Shown: positions 35,173 through 45,289, counted from the first letter of the stretch. The stretch: DNA of 64,000 bases from Chloroflexi bacterium bin125 (GCA_002239025.1 MPNM01000002.1:355316-419315); one strand, 5' to 3'. The notes: generated by a model not told the origin, from the sequence alone. Made by a program: numbers and translations.

Positions 35173-35697
35173 CTAGTGCGTGCCCTGGGCCGCCATGACC
35201 GTCGGCATGCCCTGCATCCCGCGCAACGTGTTGATCTCACCGCGATGCCCGTTGAAATGACCCATCATGTGCAACGAGATCGCCTCACCGACACTCTCGG
35301 TGCCGTTCCGGGCCGGAATCTCGCGCTCCAGGTCCTCGTCAGTGGCATTCGCCAGGAACTGCGATGTGCGCTCAAACACAGTCTCCTGGTATCCGCCCAA
35401 TGCTTCAATGTCGGACACATGGATCTGCTGAGCATCCTCGTCCGGCATGCCCGCGCCAATCCCGTCATACGGCAGTCCGGTCCGAGAAGCCCACTCCTCG
35501 TTCCAGATCTCCGGCTCGCCGCTGACCCGACTGATGATCAGGTCCTCAATCCGCGTCGTATGCCACAGACACCATGCAATCGAGTGACTGCCCTGCTCCG
35601 GGACAAAGTGAAGCTGCTCGTCAGTCCCATTGCGGGCATCAATCAATGCCGAATGCGTGAAATCAAGGCTGCGTTGGATGAAAGAGACGGTACTCAT
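35173..35697 (-). CDS. DinB-like (DUF664) protein
   Basis: A 174-residue four-helix-bundle protein of the DinB/YfiT superfamily, which binds a divalent metal through His residues. Candidate ligands are the His in WCLWHTTRIED (first helix pair) and the two in MMGHFNGHRGEI near the C-terminus. Members include thiol-dependent transferases and detoxification proteins; most have no known substrate. The ATG at 35697 is preceded by GGGGGAAACC. It stands upstream of the Nudix gene on the same strand, separated by a repeat. Confidence 0.82.
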   Translation of the reverse strand: MSTVSFIQRSLDFTHSALIDARNGTDEQLHFVPEQGSHSIAWCLWHTTRIEDLIISRVSGEPEIWNEEWASRTGLPYDGIGAGMPDEDAQQIHVSDIEALGGYQETVFERTSQFLANATDEDLEREIPARNGTESVGEAISLHMMGHFNGHRGEINTLRGMQGMPTVMAAQGTH

Positions 35698-35823
35698 GGT
35701 TTCCCCCTGTACTCAGACCCGAGTCTAAGCGCCAACCATCGCCGGGTGTAGCGGGGAGCCTCGAATCGGCGACTACAGTCGCTCGTCAGCCGCCAACCTC
35801 CGACTCATTTGTCTCTCCCCCTT

Positions 35824-35865
35824 CTCCCCCCTTGCGGGGGAGATGCCGCAGGCAGAGGGGGGTCC
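35824..35865 (+). repeat. Family A element, solo arm
   Basis: CTCCCCCCTTGCGGGGGAGA then TGCCGCAGGCAGAGGGGGG, in the 277-bp space between the Rieske and DinB-like genes. The remainder of that space shows no gene. Confidence 0.8.
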
Positions 35866-35974
35866 GTCCCCAGCTCACGCGCTCATGTAGGACGAAGCAG
35901 TCCCCACACATCCCGCGAGTGATCCACCTGACATCTCCGCCACGGCCCAATCGCGGCAAACAACCTACAACCAC

Positions 35975-37084
35975 TCATACCCGCAGAGACCGGACCACAT
36001 CACCTTCATGATCCACCGTCTCTACAGATCGACCATTTGGATATCGGCTGTCGTCCGCCGCCTCAGGATAAAACTGCGCACAGTACGCCCGATACGGCAT
36101 GATCTCCCCGTCCGATCGACACAGCCGAGGACGCCGCTGATAGCGCTTCCGGCTCCAGATCGTTACGTCCTGCATCACGTCATGTCGTTGCAACCAGACA
36201 CTGAACTTGCTGAACAGGGCGGCGCGGACCCGGCGCGGAAGGAATCCCATGCCGACAAATCGGCGATTGGGGACTCGCTGCTCGCTGAACTGACAGGCGA
36301 TCGTGAAGTCGATCACGTCGCCATCGACCGGTGTGGCCATCACATGCAACCGGCCTTCGAGTCCGATCTCGTTCTCAAAGAAGTCCACCCGCGAATAGCC
36401 GAGACCACTGACCAACACATGAGCCATGAAGTCGACCGTCAGGGCGGTAACGCCGGCAAGTTTGATGGCGCGCCTGAAGTGGAACTGACTTCTCAGTTCA
36501 TGCTGCTCGAGCAACACGCTTCCTACCTGGTACGTGTCCCTGTATCCGTGGACGTAACTCAGGTGACCCATATCAACGGAGTTCTCTGTCGTCTCCTGCG
36601 GATGCCCTCGGAATCGCATAGTCAGCATCTGCAGCTTGCAGAGATCAACAACGTCCTCCGGATCCCACGGCAGATCCCATTGCGGCTTCCGACCATCGAT
36701 CCCCCACCAGGCGAAGACCATGCCGGCGATCTCCTGCGTCTCAAAGACCCGCAGCGTTGCCCTTCTCGGAGGAGGGGCATTCGGTGTAGCGACACATTGA
36801 CCACTCGTGCCAAACTCAAACCCGTGGAACGGACAGACCAGACGCCCGTCGCAGACACGCCCGCCGGCATCCGGTCCGAGATACGAACCGAGATGCGGGC
36901 AATAGGCTTCGGCGACACAGATGCTTCCATCATCGTCACCCCAGACGACGATCTCCTCACCCATCCAGGTCAGTTGCAAGAGCTTCGATTTAGCAATCTG
37001 CTCTCGGCTGGCCACGTAGTACCAACCCTCGGGAAACGGGTATGGCGTTCGTTCGCGCGTCTGCTCCAATTGGTCAACCAACAC
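35975..37084 (-). CDS. Rieske non-heme iron oxygenase, alpha-subunit type
   Basis: A 369-residue oxygenase component. The Rieske [2Fe-2S] ligands are C62-x-H64 and C84-x2-H87 (YCPHLGSYLG; CPFHGFEF). The mononuclear iron site is given by NSVDMGHLSYVHG (Asp, His, His). The layout resembles KshA-type 3-ketosteroid 9-alpha-hydroxylase and cholesterol 7-desaturase more than benzoate-type dioxygenases, but the substrate is uncertain. It starts at a GTG after GGGAG. No reductase or ferredoxin gene is adjacent. The 323-bp gap upstream (37085-37407) shows no gene or repeat. Confidence 0.88.
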   Translation of the reverse strand: MLVDQLEQTRERTPYPFPEGWYYVASREQIAKSKLLQLTWMGEEIVVWGDDDGSICVAEAYCPHLGSYLGPDAGGRVCDGRLVCPFHGFEFGTSGQCVATPNAPPPRRATLRVFETQEIAGMVFAWWGIDGRKPQWDLPWDPEDVVDLCKLQMLTMRFRGHPQETTENSVDMGHLSYVHGYRDTYQVGSVLLEQHELRSQFHFRRAIKLAGVTALTVDFMAHVLVSGLGYSRVDFFENEIGLEGRLHVMATPVDGDVIDFTIACQFSEQRVPNRRFVGMGFLPRRVRAALFSKFSVWLQRHDVMQDVTIWSRKRYQRRPRLCRSDGEIMPYRAYCAQFYPEAADDSRYPNGRSVETVDHEGDVVRSLRV

Positions 37085-37407
37085 GGTCCAGCACTCCCAC
37101 TCAAAAACCTCAGCGCACTCGCTTGCGCGTCTCAGTCTGAACTCTCTCTTTTCAGCAGTTCACGTCGGTCCCTTACAGCTTGACGGTATCGCATTTGAAT
37201 ACCCATTTGGCCGATTGCCGAGCGGCCCCACATGCAAATCGGGAAAGCGTAGGCAGTCGACCGGGGTCGAAGTGACTCACAGATAGCAATGCCAGGGCTG
37301 TTGGCGATGCGACGGAAAGTCCGGCGTTTGTTCAAGGGCGCATGTTATGGCCAGCGAACGACATGCTGCCTCATCTGTAGGCAGGAACGGGCTCGAACGA
37401 GTTCCCG

Positions 37408-39849
37408 TTAATCCTCAAGCGCCGCATCAAGTTCTTCCCAGGACCGCTCCAGCGCCGAGCGCAACCGCATGTTTTGATACGCGCCCCAGATCGTCATGGC
37501 GGGCGGGACTAACAATGTAGAGATGATCAATGCGTATGCAATCGTGATCGCCGCCGTAATGCCAAACTGTTGTGTCGCCACCGTCGGAGCAAACGCCAAC
37601 ACACCCAGACCGATCGCCGTCGTCAACGCCGAACCCAACAGTGCCGACCCCGTCGTTGCCAGCGTGCGAATCGCCGCCTGCTCGGGATTCCGAGTCCGCG
37701 CGAACTCCTCGCGATATCGCTGGATCACGTGGATCGTATAGTCCACTCCGATGCCAATCGACAGCGCCGTAATGATCGAGGTCGTCAACGTGTACGGAAT
37801 CCCCACCAGCGCCATCGTGCCCAACACCCAGAGCAGCACCAGCACAATCGGCCCCACTGCCACTAGCGCCAGCGCCGGCTGTCGCAGCGTTGTCCAGTAG
37901 AACACCATCAGAATCAGCAACGCTACCACAATCGTCACCGCGATCGACTCCGTCTGCCTGCTCGTGATTTCATCCGTCACCGCCACCGACATGACGCCAT
38001 CAGACGTCGCCGTGATCGCCTCATCATCGCCCTGCCAGATCTCCTCGATATCAGCCTGGAGCAGCCGGACTTTGTCGGCATCGAGTCCATACGCAGGGAA
38101 CTGCAGGAGGATGGTATCGACCTCGGACGGCCGATTGACCAGATAGTTGGAAATCGTTGGATGGCGTAGCTCAAGCTGATCGAGGAACGATTGCATCTTC
38201 GCAGGCACGAGCACTAATCCAGCAGTTGCTTCTGAGTAGAGCGCCGCAAGTTTGTCATCGAACCGATCTCCGGGCTCGCCGCTATTGTCGACCCAGTCCA
38301 GCGCCAGCAGCTCGTATGAATTCTCAATCGGTCCGGCCGCCGCGACTGGCCTGCGCTGTTCGTCCTCAAACGCGAGCCGTAGGTCCTGCAGATTCAGGAA
38401 GGTTCTTGTGTCCGTCGCCTCCGCCTCGATCACGATGTTCGCGATCTCCGTCGATCCGCCAAACGCTGCGTCTAGCGTGTTCAGGTCTGCCAACGCGTCT
38501 CCGCCCGACGGTAAGACATCATGAATGCTAAATCGCGCCTCAATGTTCGTCGAGGCGATCCCAAGCACGACCGTCACGACTGCCACCGCAACGATGTACG
38601 GCATCGGCCGTCGAGTGACCGATCGGCCCAGCGCTTCAGCCAGCGGTCCAATCCTCGGAATTGCATCGGCAACCAGCGTCGGCGGCTTCAGGTCTCCACG
38701 AGCTTCCTTGCGCTGATCAAGAATCGCTCGAGCCGCCGGAATCAGGGTCAGCATGACGATCAGGCTCATGCCCACGCCCAAGCCGGCCACGATACCGAAG
38801 TCCCCGATCGCCGGAATCGGCGAGATCAATTGGACCAACAAGCTACCGATCGTCGTCACAGCCGCAAGCAACAGCGGCACCATCACGATCCGCATGCTCG
38901 CTCTCAGTGCCTCGATCACCGGCGTGTCGCCCAGCCGCTGTTCGCGATAGTGCGAGAGCGCCTGGATCGCATAGTCCACCGTCAGGCTGATCACAATGAT
39001 CGGAATCATCACCGAGATCCCGCTCGGACGGCCGGTGATCCCAAGTCCATTTGGACCCAGCCAGCCCTCGGCCCCAACTAGCCAGATCAGCGACACCACA
39101 AGTCCACCGAGTGTCAGTAGCAAATCCGACAGCGACCGCAAGAAGAACAGCAGCAACCCCGCGATCAGCAACAGGGCGATCCCAATCAGCGGCGCTGTGC
39201 CGGTTCGGTTCGCCTCCGTGTACTCATCCTCGACCACCGCCGGCGAAACACTGCTCACGCGCAACGGACCCTCATCGGCAACGGTCAACTCGTGAATCCG
39301 AAGTTCGGCAGCCGATGGTCGTTCGTCGCCCGTATCGCGCAGCCGGATCGTGGTCACCGCAATCGACGTGCCATCTTCATCGGTGCCTGTCATCGCCATC
39401 AACGCGGCCCGGATTTCCGGTGCAGAGCTGACATCATCGATCGCGTCTTGCGAGACCCCGTTGAAATCCTCCGCCTGCAGCGCCGCGCCGATTACCGATG
39501 CGGGCGTGATCGCCTGGTGACCGCTGACTAGCAACGGCTGCACATCCGGTTCGTGGAGGATGCGATCGGTCAGATCGACCATCTGGGCGAGCGCCTCCGG
39601 CGTCAGCGCTTCCCCTCGAAAAATTACGGTTGCAGAGATAATCCCGCCCGACTCACCGAATAATTCGCTAATCTCCTCCATCGCCAGCGCGATCGGACTG
39701 TCAGGCGGGAGGAAACCGTCGGTCTCGTCAATCTCTGCACGCTGCGCTGCACCGGCAGCCAGCACAATGGTGATGATCAAAATGACAGCAAGCGTGACAT
39801 ACGGACGAACCGTGATCAGCCAACTCAAACGGTCAAGTAGGTGTCCCAT
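37408..39849 (-). CDS. MMPL/RND-type transporter
   Basis: An 813-residue membrane protein with two copies of the RND/MMPL half: a helix at the N-terminus, a large extracytoplasmic loop (about 45-215), five helices (about 220-380), then a helix near 415, a second loop (about 440-620) and five more helices (630-795). The repeats contain GIGVDYTIHVIQRYREE and SLTVDYAIQALSHYREQ, the sterol-sensing/MMPL-type segment with the Asp used for proton relay. Such proteins export lipids, hopanoids or hydrophobic compounds. Its place among oxygenase genes suggests transport of a hydrophobic substrate, but this is inference. Confidence 0.88.
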   Translation of the reverse strand: MGHLLDRLSWLITVRPYVTLAVILIITIVLAAGAAQRAEIDETDGFLPPDSPIALAMEEISELFGESGGIISATVIFRGEALTPEALAQMVDLTDRILHEPDVQPLLVSGHQAITPASVIGAALQAEDFNGVSQDAIDDVSSAPEIRAALMAMTGTDEDGTSIAVTTIRLRDTGDERPSAAELRIHELTVADEGPLRVSSVSPAVVEDEYTEANRTGTAPLIGIALLLIAGLLLFFLRSLSDLLLTLGGLVVSLIWLVGAEGWLGPNGLGITGRPSGISVMIPIIVISLTVDYAIQALSHYREQRLGDTPVIEALRASMRIVMVPLLLAAVTTIGSLLVQLISPIPAIGDFGIVAGLGVGMSLIVMLTLIPAARAILDQRKEARGDLKPPTLVADAIPRIGPLAEALGRSVTRRPMPYIVAVAVVTVVLGIASTNIEARFSIHDVLPSGGDALADLNTLDAAFGGSTEIANIVIEAEATDTRTFLNLQDLRLAFEDEQRRPVAAAGPIENSYELLALDWVDNSGEPGDRFDDKLAALYSEATAGLVLVPAKMQSFLDQLELRHPTISNYLVNRPSEVDTILLQFPAYGLDADKVRLLQADIEEIWQGDDEAITATSDGVMSVAVTDEITSRQTESIAVTIVVALLILMVFYWTTLRQPALALVAVGPIVLVLLWVLGTMALVGIPYTLTTSIITALSIGIGVDYTIHVIQRYREEFARTRNPEQAAIRTLATTGSALLGSALTTAIGLGVLAFAPTVATQQFGITAAITIAYALIISTLLVPPAMTIWGAYQNMRLRSALERSWEELDAALED

Positions 39850-40076
39850 CGAACGTCACGTTAGCAGGCGAAACACATCGTCCGTACGCAGCATCCAGGG
39901 GAAAAGCGAGGAGATCGGCTCAACTCAAGAGAGCGGCGGATACTGTGAACGAGCAGGCATTTGCATCGAACGCGTCAATCGTCGCAACCTAGTCCTCTGT
40001 CGATCGGGTGCCCCTAGACTGCCACCGTGGCGCAGCTCAACTACACCCGCTCGCACTCACCACGACAGGAACTGAG

Positions 40077-40973
40077 ATGGACATCGCCGCACTGGGCAAG
40101 TCTCCCAACGCCGACCCGTTAGTACAGACGATCATGGAGTACGACCTGGCTCGTCACATCGTCGAACTTGACGCCTATGGCTTCACCGTTATCCCACCCG
40201 AGAAGATGGGCACCTCGCCCGGCTTCGCCGATCGACTGCGCGATGCCATCCTCAACACCTACCAGCGTCGCCACGACGTCGAGGTCGACGACTGGCGCAC
40301 CGCCGACATGCCCGCCCCAAACGAGCGCGCCTGGCAACTCATCGACGAGGACGACGCGGTCACCGAGGCAGTCCTAAATCCGGTCGCTCTGGCGATGGCT
40401 CGCTGGCACTGCGGACAGAGCGCCGTGCTCGGCGGCACATCATCGATCATCAAGCCGCCGCACGAGAAGAACTACCTCGGCATCCACAACGACACACACG
40501 GCGTGCCGCCGCCCCAGGCTGCCTACACGCACTTGGTCAACACGAGTTGGATCCTCACCGACTACGACTCGCGCGAGGATGGTCCGACCGTCTTCGTGCC
40601 CGGATCGCATCGTTGGGGCCGCGCCCCTGCGCCGCACGAGACCAATTTCTGGGAAGAAGGCGCAGTTCTCGATCCGGTCCCGATCCAGGCCAAGGCCGGA
40701 TCACTCGCGGTCTGGGGCGGCAACACCTGGCACGGCGCCATGAACCGTATGAGCGTCGGCCTGCGCGTCACACTCGTCCTGGTCTGGATGCGCCCCTACA
40801 TGAAGATGATCAACCAGTGGGACGACGGAGCAGTCTCACCCGAGCGGCTGGAACGCTACCCCGAGCTACACAAGATCCTCGGCTACGACCATCCCTACCC
40901 GTCCCGAGAGTCGATCCGCAACCCTGAGAACGTCGGTCAAATGATGGCCGTCGGCCAGGATCAGTTCGCCTAG
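40077..40973 (+). CDS. Phytanoyl-CoA dioxygenase (PhyH) family protein
   Basis: A 298-residue Fe(II)/2-oxoglutarate dioxygenase. The jelly-roll metal motif is visible as H-x-D (IHNDTHG, about residues 138-144) and a distal His with the Arg of the cosubstrate site (TWHGAMNRMSVGLRVTLVL). Between them is VPGSHRWGR. Members hydroxylate branched acyl-CoAs or small molecules. The ATG at 40077 follows ACAGGAACTGAG. The substrate is unknown. It is flanked by oxygenases and a P450 and faces the latter convergently. Confidence 0.9.
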   Translation: MDIAALGKSPNADPLVQTIMEYDLARHIVELDAYGFTVIPPEKMGTSPGFADRLRDAILNTYQRRHDVEVDDWRTADMPAPNERAWQLIDEDDAVTEAVLNPVALAMARWHCGQSAVLGGTSSIIKPPHEKNYLGIHNDTHGVPPPQAAYTHLVNTSWILTDYDSREDGPTVFVPGSHRWGRAPAPHETNFWEEGAVLDPVPIQAKAGSLAVWGGNTWHGAMNRMSVGLRVTLVLVWMRPYMKMINQWDDGAVSPERLERYPELHKILGYDHPYPSRESIRNPENVGQMMAVGQDQFA

Positions 40974-40990
40974 CCCCTGTTCCTTTTTCC

Positions 40991-41137
40991 CCTCCCCCCC
41001 TGCGGGGGAAGATGTCACAGAGTTACAGAGGGGGGGTCGGCTGGCGACGAACAGATAGGGCCAACAGGCAGGGACCCCTCTCTGCCCCCGGGTCAAGCCC
41101 GGGGCAGGCTTTCGGCATCTCCCCGGCAAGGGGGGAG
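40991..41137. repeat. Family A composite (inverted pair, REPIN-like)
   Basis: A forward S-type arm (GATGTCACAGAGTTACAGAG) and a reversed P-type arm (with GCCCCCGGGTCAAGCCCGGG and GCTTTCGGCATCTCC) around a spacer of about 50 bp, filling the convergent gap between the PhyH and P450 genes. Confidence 0.82.
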
Positions 41138-41188
41138 AAGAGGAGTTCTTTGCAGGCATCCAAGCCGACGGAGGCGCCCCGTTCAGCC

Positions 41189-43219
41189 TCAGATATGCAA
41201 CTCGTGCCGCTGCTCGGCGATCCGGAACACGATCTTGTTGCTCGGCGACTGTGACGGGAACGAGTTGATGATGCGTTTCGGCGGCTTCGTGGCGAATTCA
41301 AGCTTGAAGTAGTGGACCATCATCAGCATGTTGAGCGCTAGCTGGACCTCCGACCATCGGAAGCCCATGCACGCGTGCGTGCCTAGCCCGTACGGAGCGT
41401 AGCCCGTGCTGAGGTGTTCATTGCGCGGCGGCAGGTAGCGATCAATGTCGAACCTCAGCGGCTCGGGGAACACGTCCTTCATATAGTGGGAGGCCGTTGA
41501 GGCCACAACGACTCTGGCGCCCACCGGCAACTCAAAGCCTTCGACGACGCATGTGTTCATGATGTGCTTCATCGCCATCGCCACGATCGGATACATCCGC
41601 AACGTTTCCATCAGCACTCGATGGGTCACGTCGATGTTTTGCGGCCGGATGTCCTCGCCGTCAATCTCCCCATTGGCGAACAGCGCATCGGCTTCGGCGG
41701 TGACACGCGCATACAGGTCGGGGTGGCTCACCAACGCGTACATGGCGAGCCCAAGCTGATCGCCGAGATACATGCTGGCCATCAGCATCGTCCCCAGCGG
41801 CACATTGAGATCCGACTCCGGCAGGAACTGCGGATCGCTCGCATTGAGCCCGAGATAGCCATCCGCCACGTCCTGCGGCTTGCCCAGCCGTTGAGCGGGA
41901 GTATGGGTCCGCTGAATCCGTTCGATTAACTCAGTGACCATTTTTGCTTTGCGCCTGACTGTCGGCGTGTGCAACATGAAGTTGGGCAGGACCTTCAACA
42001 GTCCGACGTTGAGTGCGCGCACCTTGTAGTCGATGACGTCGTTGATGATGTCCTGCGTTTCGGTGCTGATCAGCAGAGGCGAAATCTGCGTGTTCATCAG
42101 CACACGCAAGTCGCTCGACGCTTTCAGTTTGTCGTCCACCTTCCAGGTCGCCAAATGCGTCCGCGCGTTGCGTTGGACCTCGGCGATCCGGTTCGTCAAC
42201 GACTCGCGCGAGTATGACGGCTGCATGGCCTTGCGGTAACGGAAGTGGTCGGCCCCGTCCATTGAGTGGATCGAGCGCGACACGCCGTAGATTTCCTCAA
42301 GTCGCTGAAAGTACTCCTTGGCCCGAAAGTGCATCCGTCCATGCTTGTGCGCCCACTGGTTCGTCTCTGGACTGGCCAGGTAAATCGTGCGCTCCTTTTG
42401 GAACGGTGGCGTCATCTCAAACACGGGACCGTGCTTGGCGGCCAGGTCGGCAAACAGCGCCGGCAGGTTGCCTTCGCGCATGTGCTTGTTAAACAGCAAG
42501 TCCCGCAACGGCGCCTTGGGAACCGGCTTGGTCAGCGGTGGCCGCTGCAGCAGCGGAGCCGCCACGCTCTGCGTCACCGCATTGCCGATCGACCGACCGA
42601 TCTCGTCCAGGTTGCTGATGAACTCAACCCGTTTCCGAGCCTCTTCATCGAGCTCGAAGATGTAGCCCATGACGCCGCAGGCGTTGACCAGGCTGATGAT
42701 GATCATGTCCCGAGGATCGGGGAGCTCGTTCTCGTAGATGACGCGGCTGATCCGGGTTCGCACGAAGTCGACGACGGAGCCATCGCGAGAGCTCATGTAC
42801 TCGTCCAGTTGGCCCATGTTCGGGGCCAACGTCCAGAACTCTCCGGCGTGGTGCAGCAAAATCCCGTGCTCAACGAGGCGCTCAAGCCGTGAGTCGATGA
42901 TCGATTCCGCGCGAGGCGCAAGCCGTTCGATCCAGTACTGGACGTTATGTCGCTCGTCCTCGCCGGCGATTTCTGCCAGGATTGGGTCAAGCACCGGGTC
43001 GCCCGTCTTAGTGTCGTCCAACAGGAACAGTGACTCGGTGTCCGAGTCCACCCGATTCATCAATGACAGTTGGGCCACCGCCGCGCCCGCGACCGTACAG
43101 TTCAATGCCCAACCCGGTACCTGATAGAAAAAACCGCTCTCCTCGTTGAGGAGCATCAGGATGAGGTCCTCGGTCAGGTACAGATTCTTGGTTGTCGTGT
43201 CAGCAGTCGCGGTTGTCAT
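41189..43219 (-). CDS. GPP34 (GOLPH3-like) domain fused to cytochrome P450
   Basis: A 676-residue two-domain protein. Residues about 12-135 match the GPP34/GOLPH3-Vps74 fold: LYLTEDLILMLLNEESGFFY, ALNCTVAGAAVAQLSLMNRV, TGDPVLDPILAEIAGED and RLERLVEHGILL. A linker (about 140-225) follows, then a P450 of near-normal length: helix-K E538-x2-R541 (METLRMYP) and the heme loop YGLGTHACMGFRW with Cys617. In eukaryotes GPP34 binds phosphatidylinositol-4-phosphate; bacterial homologues are mostly uncharacterised. Fusion to a P450 would tether the oxygenase to a membrane lipid or protein, which is inference. The downstream monooxygenase gene lies in the opposite coordinate direction but same strand. 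Confidence 0.85.
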   Translation of the reverse strand: MTTATADTTTKNLYLTEDLILMLLNEESGFFYQVPGWALNCTVAGAAVAQLSLMNRVDSDTESLFLLDDTKTGDPVLDPILAEIAGEDERHNVQYWIERLAPRAESIIDSRLERLVEHGILLHHAGEFWTLAPNMGQLDEYMSSRDGSVVDFVRTRISRVIYENELPDPRDMIIISLVNACGVMGYIFELDEEARKRVEFISNLDEIGRSIGNAVTQSVAAPLLQRPPLTKPVPKAPLRDLLFNKHMREGNLPALFADLAAKHGPVFEMTPPFQKERTIYLASPETNQWAHKHGRMHFRAKEYFQRLEEIYGVSRSIHSMDGADHFRYRKAMQPSYSRESLTNRIAEVQRNARTHLATWKVDDKLKASSDLRVLMNTQISPLLISTETQDIINDVIDYKVRALNVGLLKVLPNFMLHTPTVRRKAKMVTELIERIQRTHTPAQRLGKPQDVADGYLGLNASDPQFLPESDLNVPLGTMLMASMYLGDQLGLAMYALVSHPDLYARVTAEADALFANGEIDGEDIRPQNIDVTHRVLMETLRMYPIVAMAMKHIMNTCVVEGFELPVGARVVVASTASHYMKDVFPEPLRFDIDRYLPPRNEHLSTGYAPYGLGTHACMGFRWSEVQLALNMLMMVHYFKLEFATKPPKRIINSFPSQSPSNKIVFRIAEQRHELHI

Positions 43220-43433
43220 CGGTCAGTCTCGACATGAATCGCAGTGTCCATTGGTGCTCGCTATACCAACCTCAATCGTAGTCCAATCATGAAGAGGCAG
43301 TCCACGATCACGACTGGAGTTGATCGACTGGAGTTGATTGTCACTTGACACGTTCAGCCACTCACGAAGCGACGTGCTAACGCGCGGTCACATAGATGCT
43401 GACAACCCATGCTTGGCGCGCCGGCATTCCCCG

Positions 43434-43500
43434 CTCCCCCTTTGCAGGGGGAGCTGCCGAAAGCCTGCCCCGGGCTTGATCCGGGGGGTGAGGGCGTCCC
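43434..43500 (+). repeat. Family A element, solo arm (P type)
   Basis: CTCCCCCTTTGCAGGGGGAG, then CTGCCGAAAGCC, the hairpin GCCCCGGGCTTGATCCGGGG and TGAGGGCGTCCC. It lies in the 343-bp gap 43220-43562 between the P450 and Baeyer-Villiger genes. I see no gene in the rest of the gap. Confidence 0.8.
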
Positions 43501-43562
43501 ACTCCCCATCGACTACGCCCTAAACCACCCATACGGTTGTTCGCTCCCCATTTGAACACGCC

Positions 43563-45179
43563 TCAGGTCAGTTTGAAACCCTCATAGCCGCTGGACGCGA
43601 CTTCCTCCAGACGCTCGCGATAACGCGGCGCGCCGCCCGGGTAGATCTGATAGCGGATGGTGTCGTGACCCTCGACGTTTGAGTTGTAGCCGGTGAACCA
43701 ACTCTTGACCTTGCTCATGAGCTGGAACTGGTACATCTCCTGGACGTGCTGCAGCCACTCCAACTCGGCGTCCTCACGCGACTCCACCCGCCGATAGCCG
43801 TGGTCGCGCATGTAGCAGAGCAGGTCGGTAATCCAGTCAACCGAGGTCTCAATCCCACGCGGATAGTTGGTCGACACTGAACCGCCCTGCGGACCACTGA
43901 GCATGAGTAAGTTGGGGAAACCTGTTGTGCCCATGCCGAGGAATGTGTCCGGTCCGTCGGCCCACTGATCGCGCAACGCGACGCCGTCCACGCCGGTGAA
44001 ACTGATCCGGTCGAAGGCGCCGGTGATCGCGTCAAAACCCGTGGCGTAGATGATCAGGTCGAACTCAAACTCCTGATACGTCGTCTGCACGCCTTTCGGC
44101 GTGATCCGTTCGATCGGAGTCTCATTGATATCGATCAGGTGCACGTTCCCGCGGTTATAGGCCTCGAAGTAGTGGGTTTCCAGAGGCACCCGTCGAGTGC
44201 CAAAGCCGTGATCCTTGGGGATCAACTTTTCGGCCGTCATCGGATCGTTCACACGCTCGCGGATCTTGTTGGCGATGAACTCGGAGTATTCAGCATTCGC
44301 CTCCGGATTGATGCCGACATCGATGAAGTTGCTCATCCACTTGCTAAACCCTGGGGTTTCGTAGAGCTTCTGCCAGAGCGTCAGCCGTTCCTCCTCGGGC
44401 ACATCGCGGAACTTGCGCGGATCCGGTCCGTGTAGGAAGCCGCCGGGAGTCTGCCGGCAGATCTCGAAGATCTCGTCATAGGACGCCTTGATCTGCGCCT
44501 GGGTCGGCTGGTCGATGGGCGCGTTGTGCAGCGGAGCACACCAGTTTGGACGGCGCTGGAACACGGTCAGCTCACCGACCTTGTCGGCGATCTCCGAGAT
44601 CACCTGCACGCCGGTTGCACCCGTACCAATCACCGCAACCCGTTTGCCGTCCAGCTCGACCGGATCATGCGGCCAGTAGTACGTGTGCCAGGCCTCGCCC
44701 TCGAAGCTGTCGACACCTTCAATGTTCGGCAAGGTCGCCGCCGAGAGCATCCCGATGGCGGTCAGCAAGAAGCGTCCGGTGATCTCGCGGCCGTCTTCCA
44801 GGTGCACGGTCCAGAAACTGCCTTCTTCGTCGAACGAGGCCCCAGCCACTTTGCAGCCGAACTGCATGTGCCGGCGTAAATCAAACTTGTCAACCACGTG
44901 ATTCAAGTACCGAAGCGTCTCCGGCTGACCGGCAAAGTGTTCGCTCCACTCCCACTCGTCCAGAAGTTCCTTGGAGAAGGAGTAGCCGTAGGTGTAGCTC
45001 TCTGAGTCGAACCGCGCGCCGGGATATCGATTCCAGTACCAGGTCCCTCCGGGACCATCCGCCGCCTCGAGCACGGTGGCGTCGATACCCAACTCTTGCA
45101 GCCGGTACATCTGGTAGATGCCTGCGACTCCGGCGCCAATGATGATCGCTTCGTGTTGTGGTTGATCTTGGTCCGTCAT
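43563..45179 (-). CDS. Flavin monooxygenase, Baeyer-Villiger type
   Basis: A 538-residue class B flavoprotein monooxygenase. The FAD motif GAGVAG is at residues 15-20, the NADPH motif GTGATG at about 185-190, and the Baeyer-Villiger fingerprint F159-x-G161-x3-H165-x3-W169 (FEGEAWHTYYW) is exact. Such enzymes turn ketones into esters or lactones. The ATG at 45179 is preceded by AAGGAGCATTTG; the frame runs upstream to 45254 without family sequence. Esterase-type genes follow nearby, so ester product hydrolysis is plausible. Flavin monooxygenases are abundant in SAR202 genomes, which agrees with the suggested host. Confidence 0.93.
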   Translation of the reverse strand: MTDQDQPQHEAIIIGAGVAGIYQMYRLQELGIDATVLEAADGPGGTWYWNRYPGARFDSESYTYGYSFSKELLDEWEWSEHFAGQPETLRYLNHVVDKFDLRRHMQFGCKVAGASFDEEGSFWTVHLEDGREITGRFLLTAIGMLSAATLPNIEGVDSFEGEAWHTYYWPHDPVELDGKRVAVIGTGATGVQVISEIADKVGELTVFQRRPNWCAPLHNAPIDQPTQAQIKASYDEIFEICRQTPGGFLHGPDPRKFRDVPEEERLTLWQKLYETPGFSKWMSNFIDVGINPEANAEYSEFIANKIRERVNDPMTAEKLIPKDHGFGTRRVPLETHYFEAYNRGNVHLIDINETPIERITPKGVQTTYQEFEFDLIIYATGFDAITGAFDRISFTGVDGVALRDQWADGPDTFLGMGTTGFPNLLMLSGPQGGSVSTNYPRGIETSVDWITDLLCYMRDHGYRRVESREDAELEWLQHVQEMYQFQLMSKVKSWFTGYNSNVEGHDTIRYQIYPGGAPRYRERLEEVASSGYEGFKLT

Positions 45180-45289
45180 CAAATGCTCCTTCGTTCCGGC
45201 TAGACAGAGGCTAGTCCGTTGCGCGCTCGTCAACAACGGAGTCCGTGCATCCAACCCGCTATGTTGGCGATCCTGAGCGGCGGTGACCA

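Noticed and set aside
37132..37335. Small minus-strand ORF upstream of the Rieske gene (67 codons)
   Set aside because: No ribosome-binding site of note, no known motif, basic and shadow-like composition. I do not call it.
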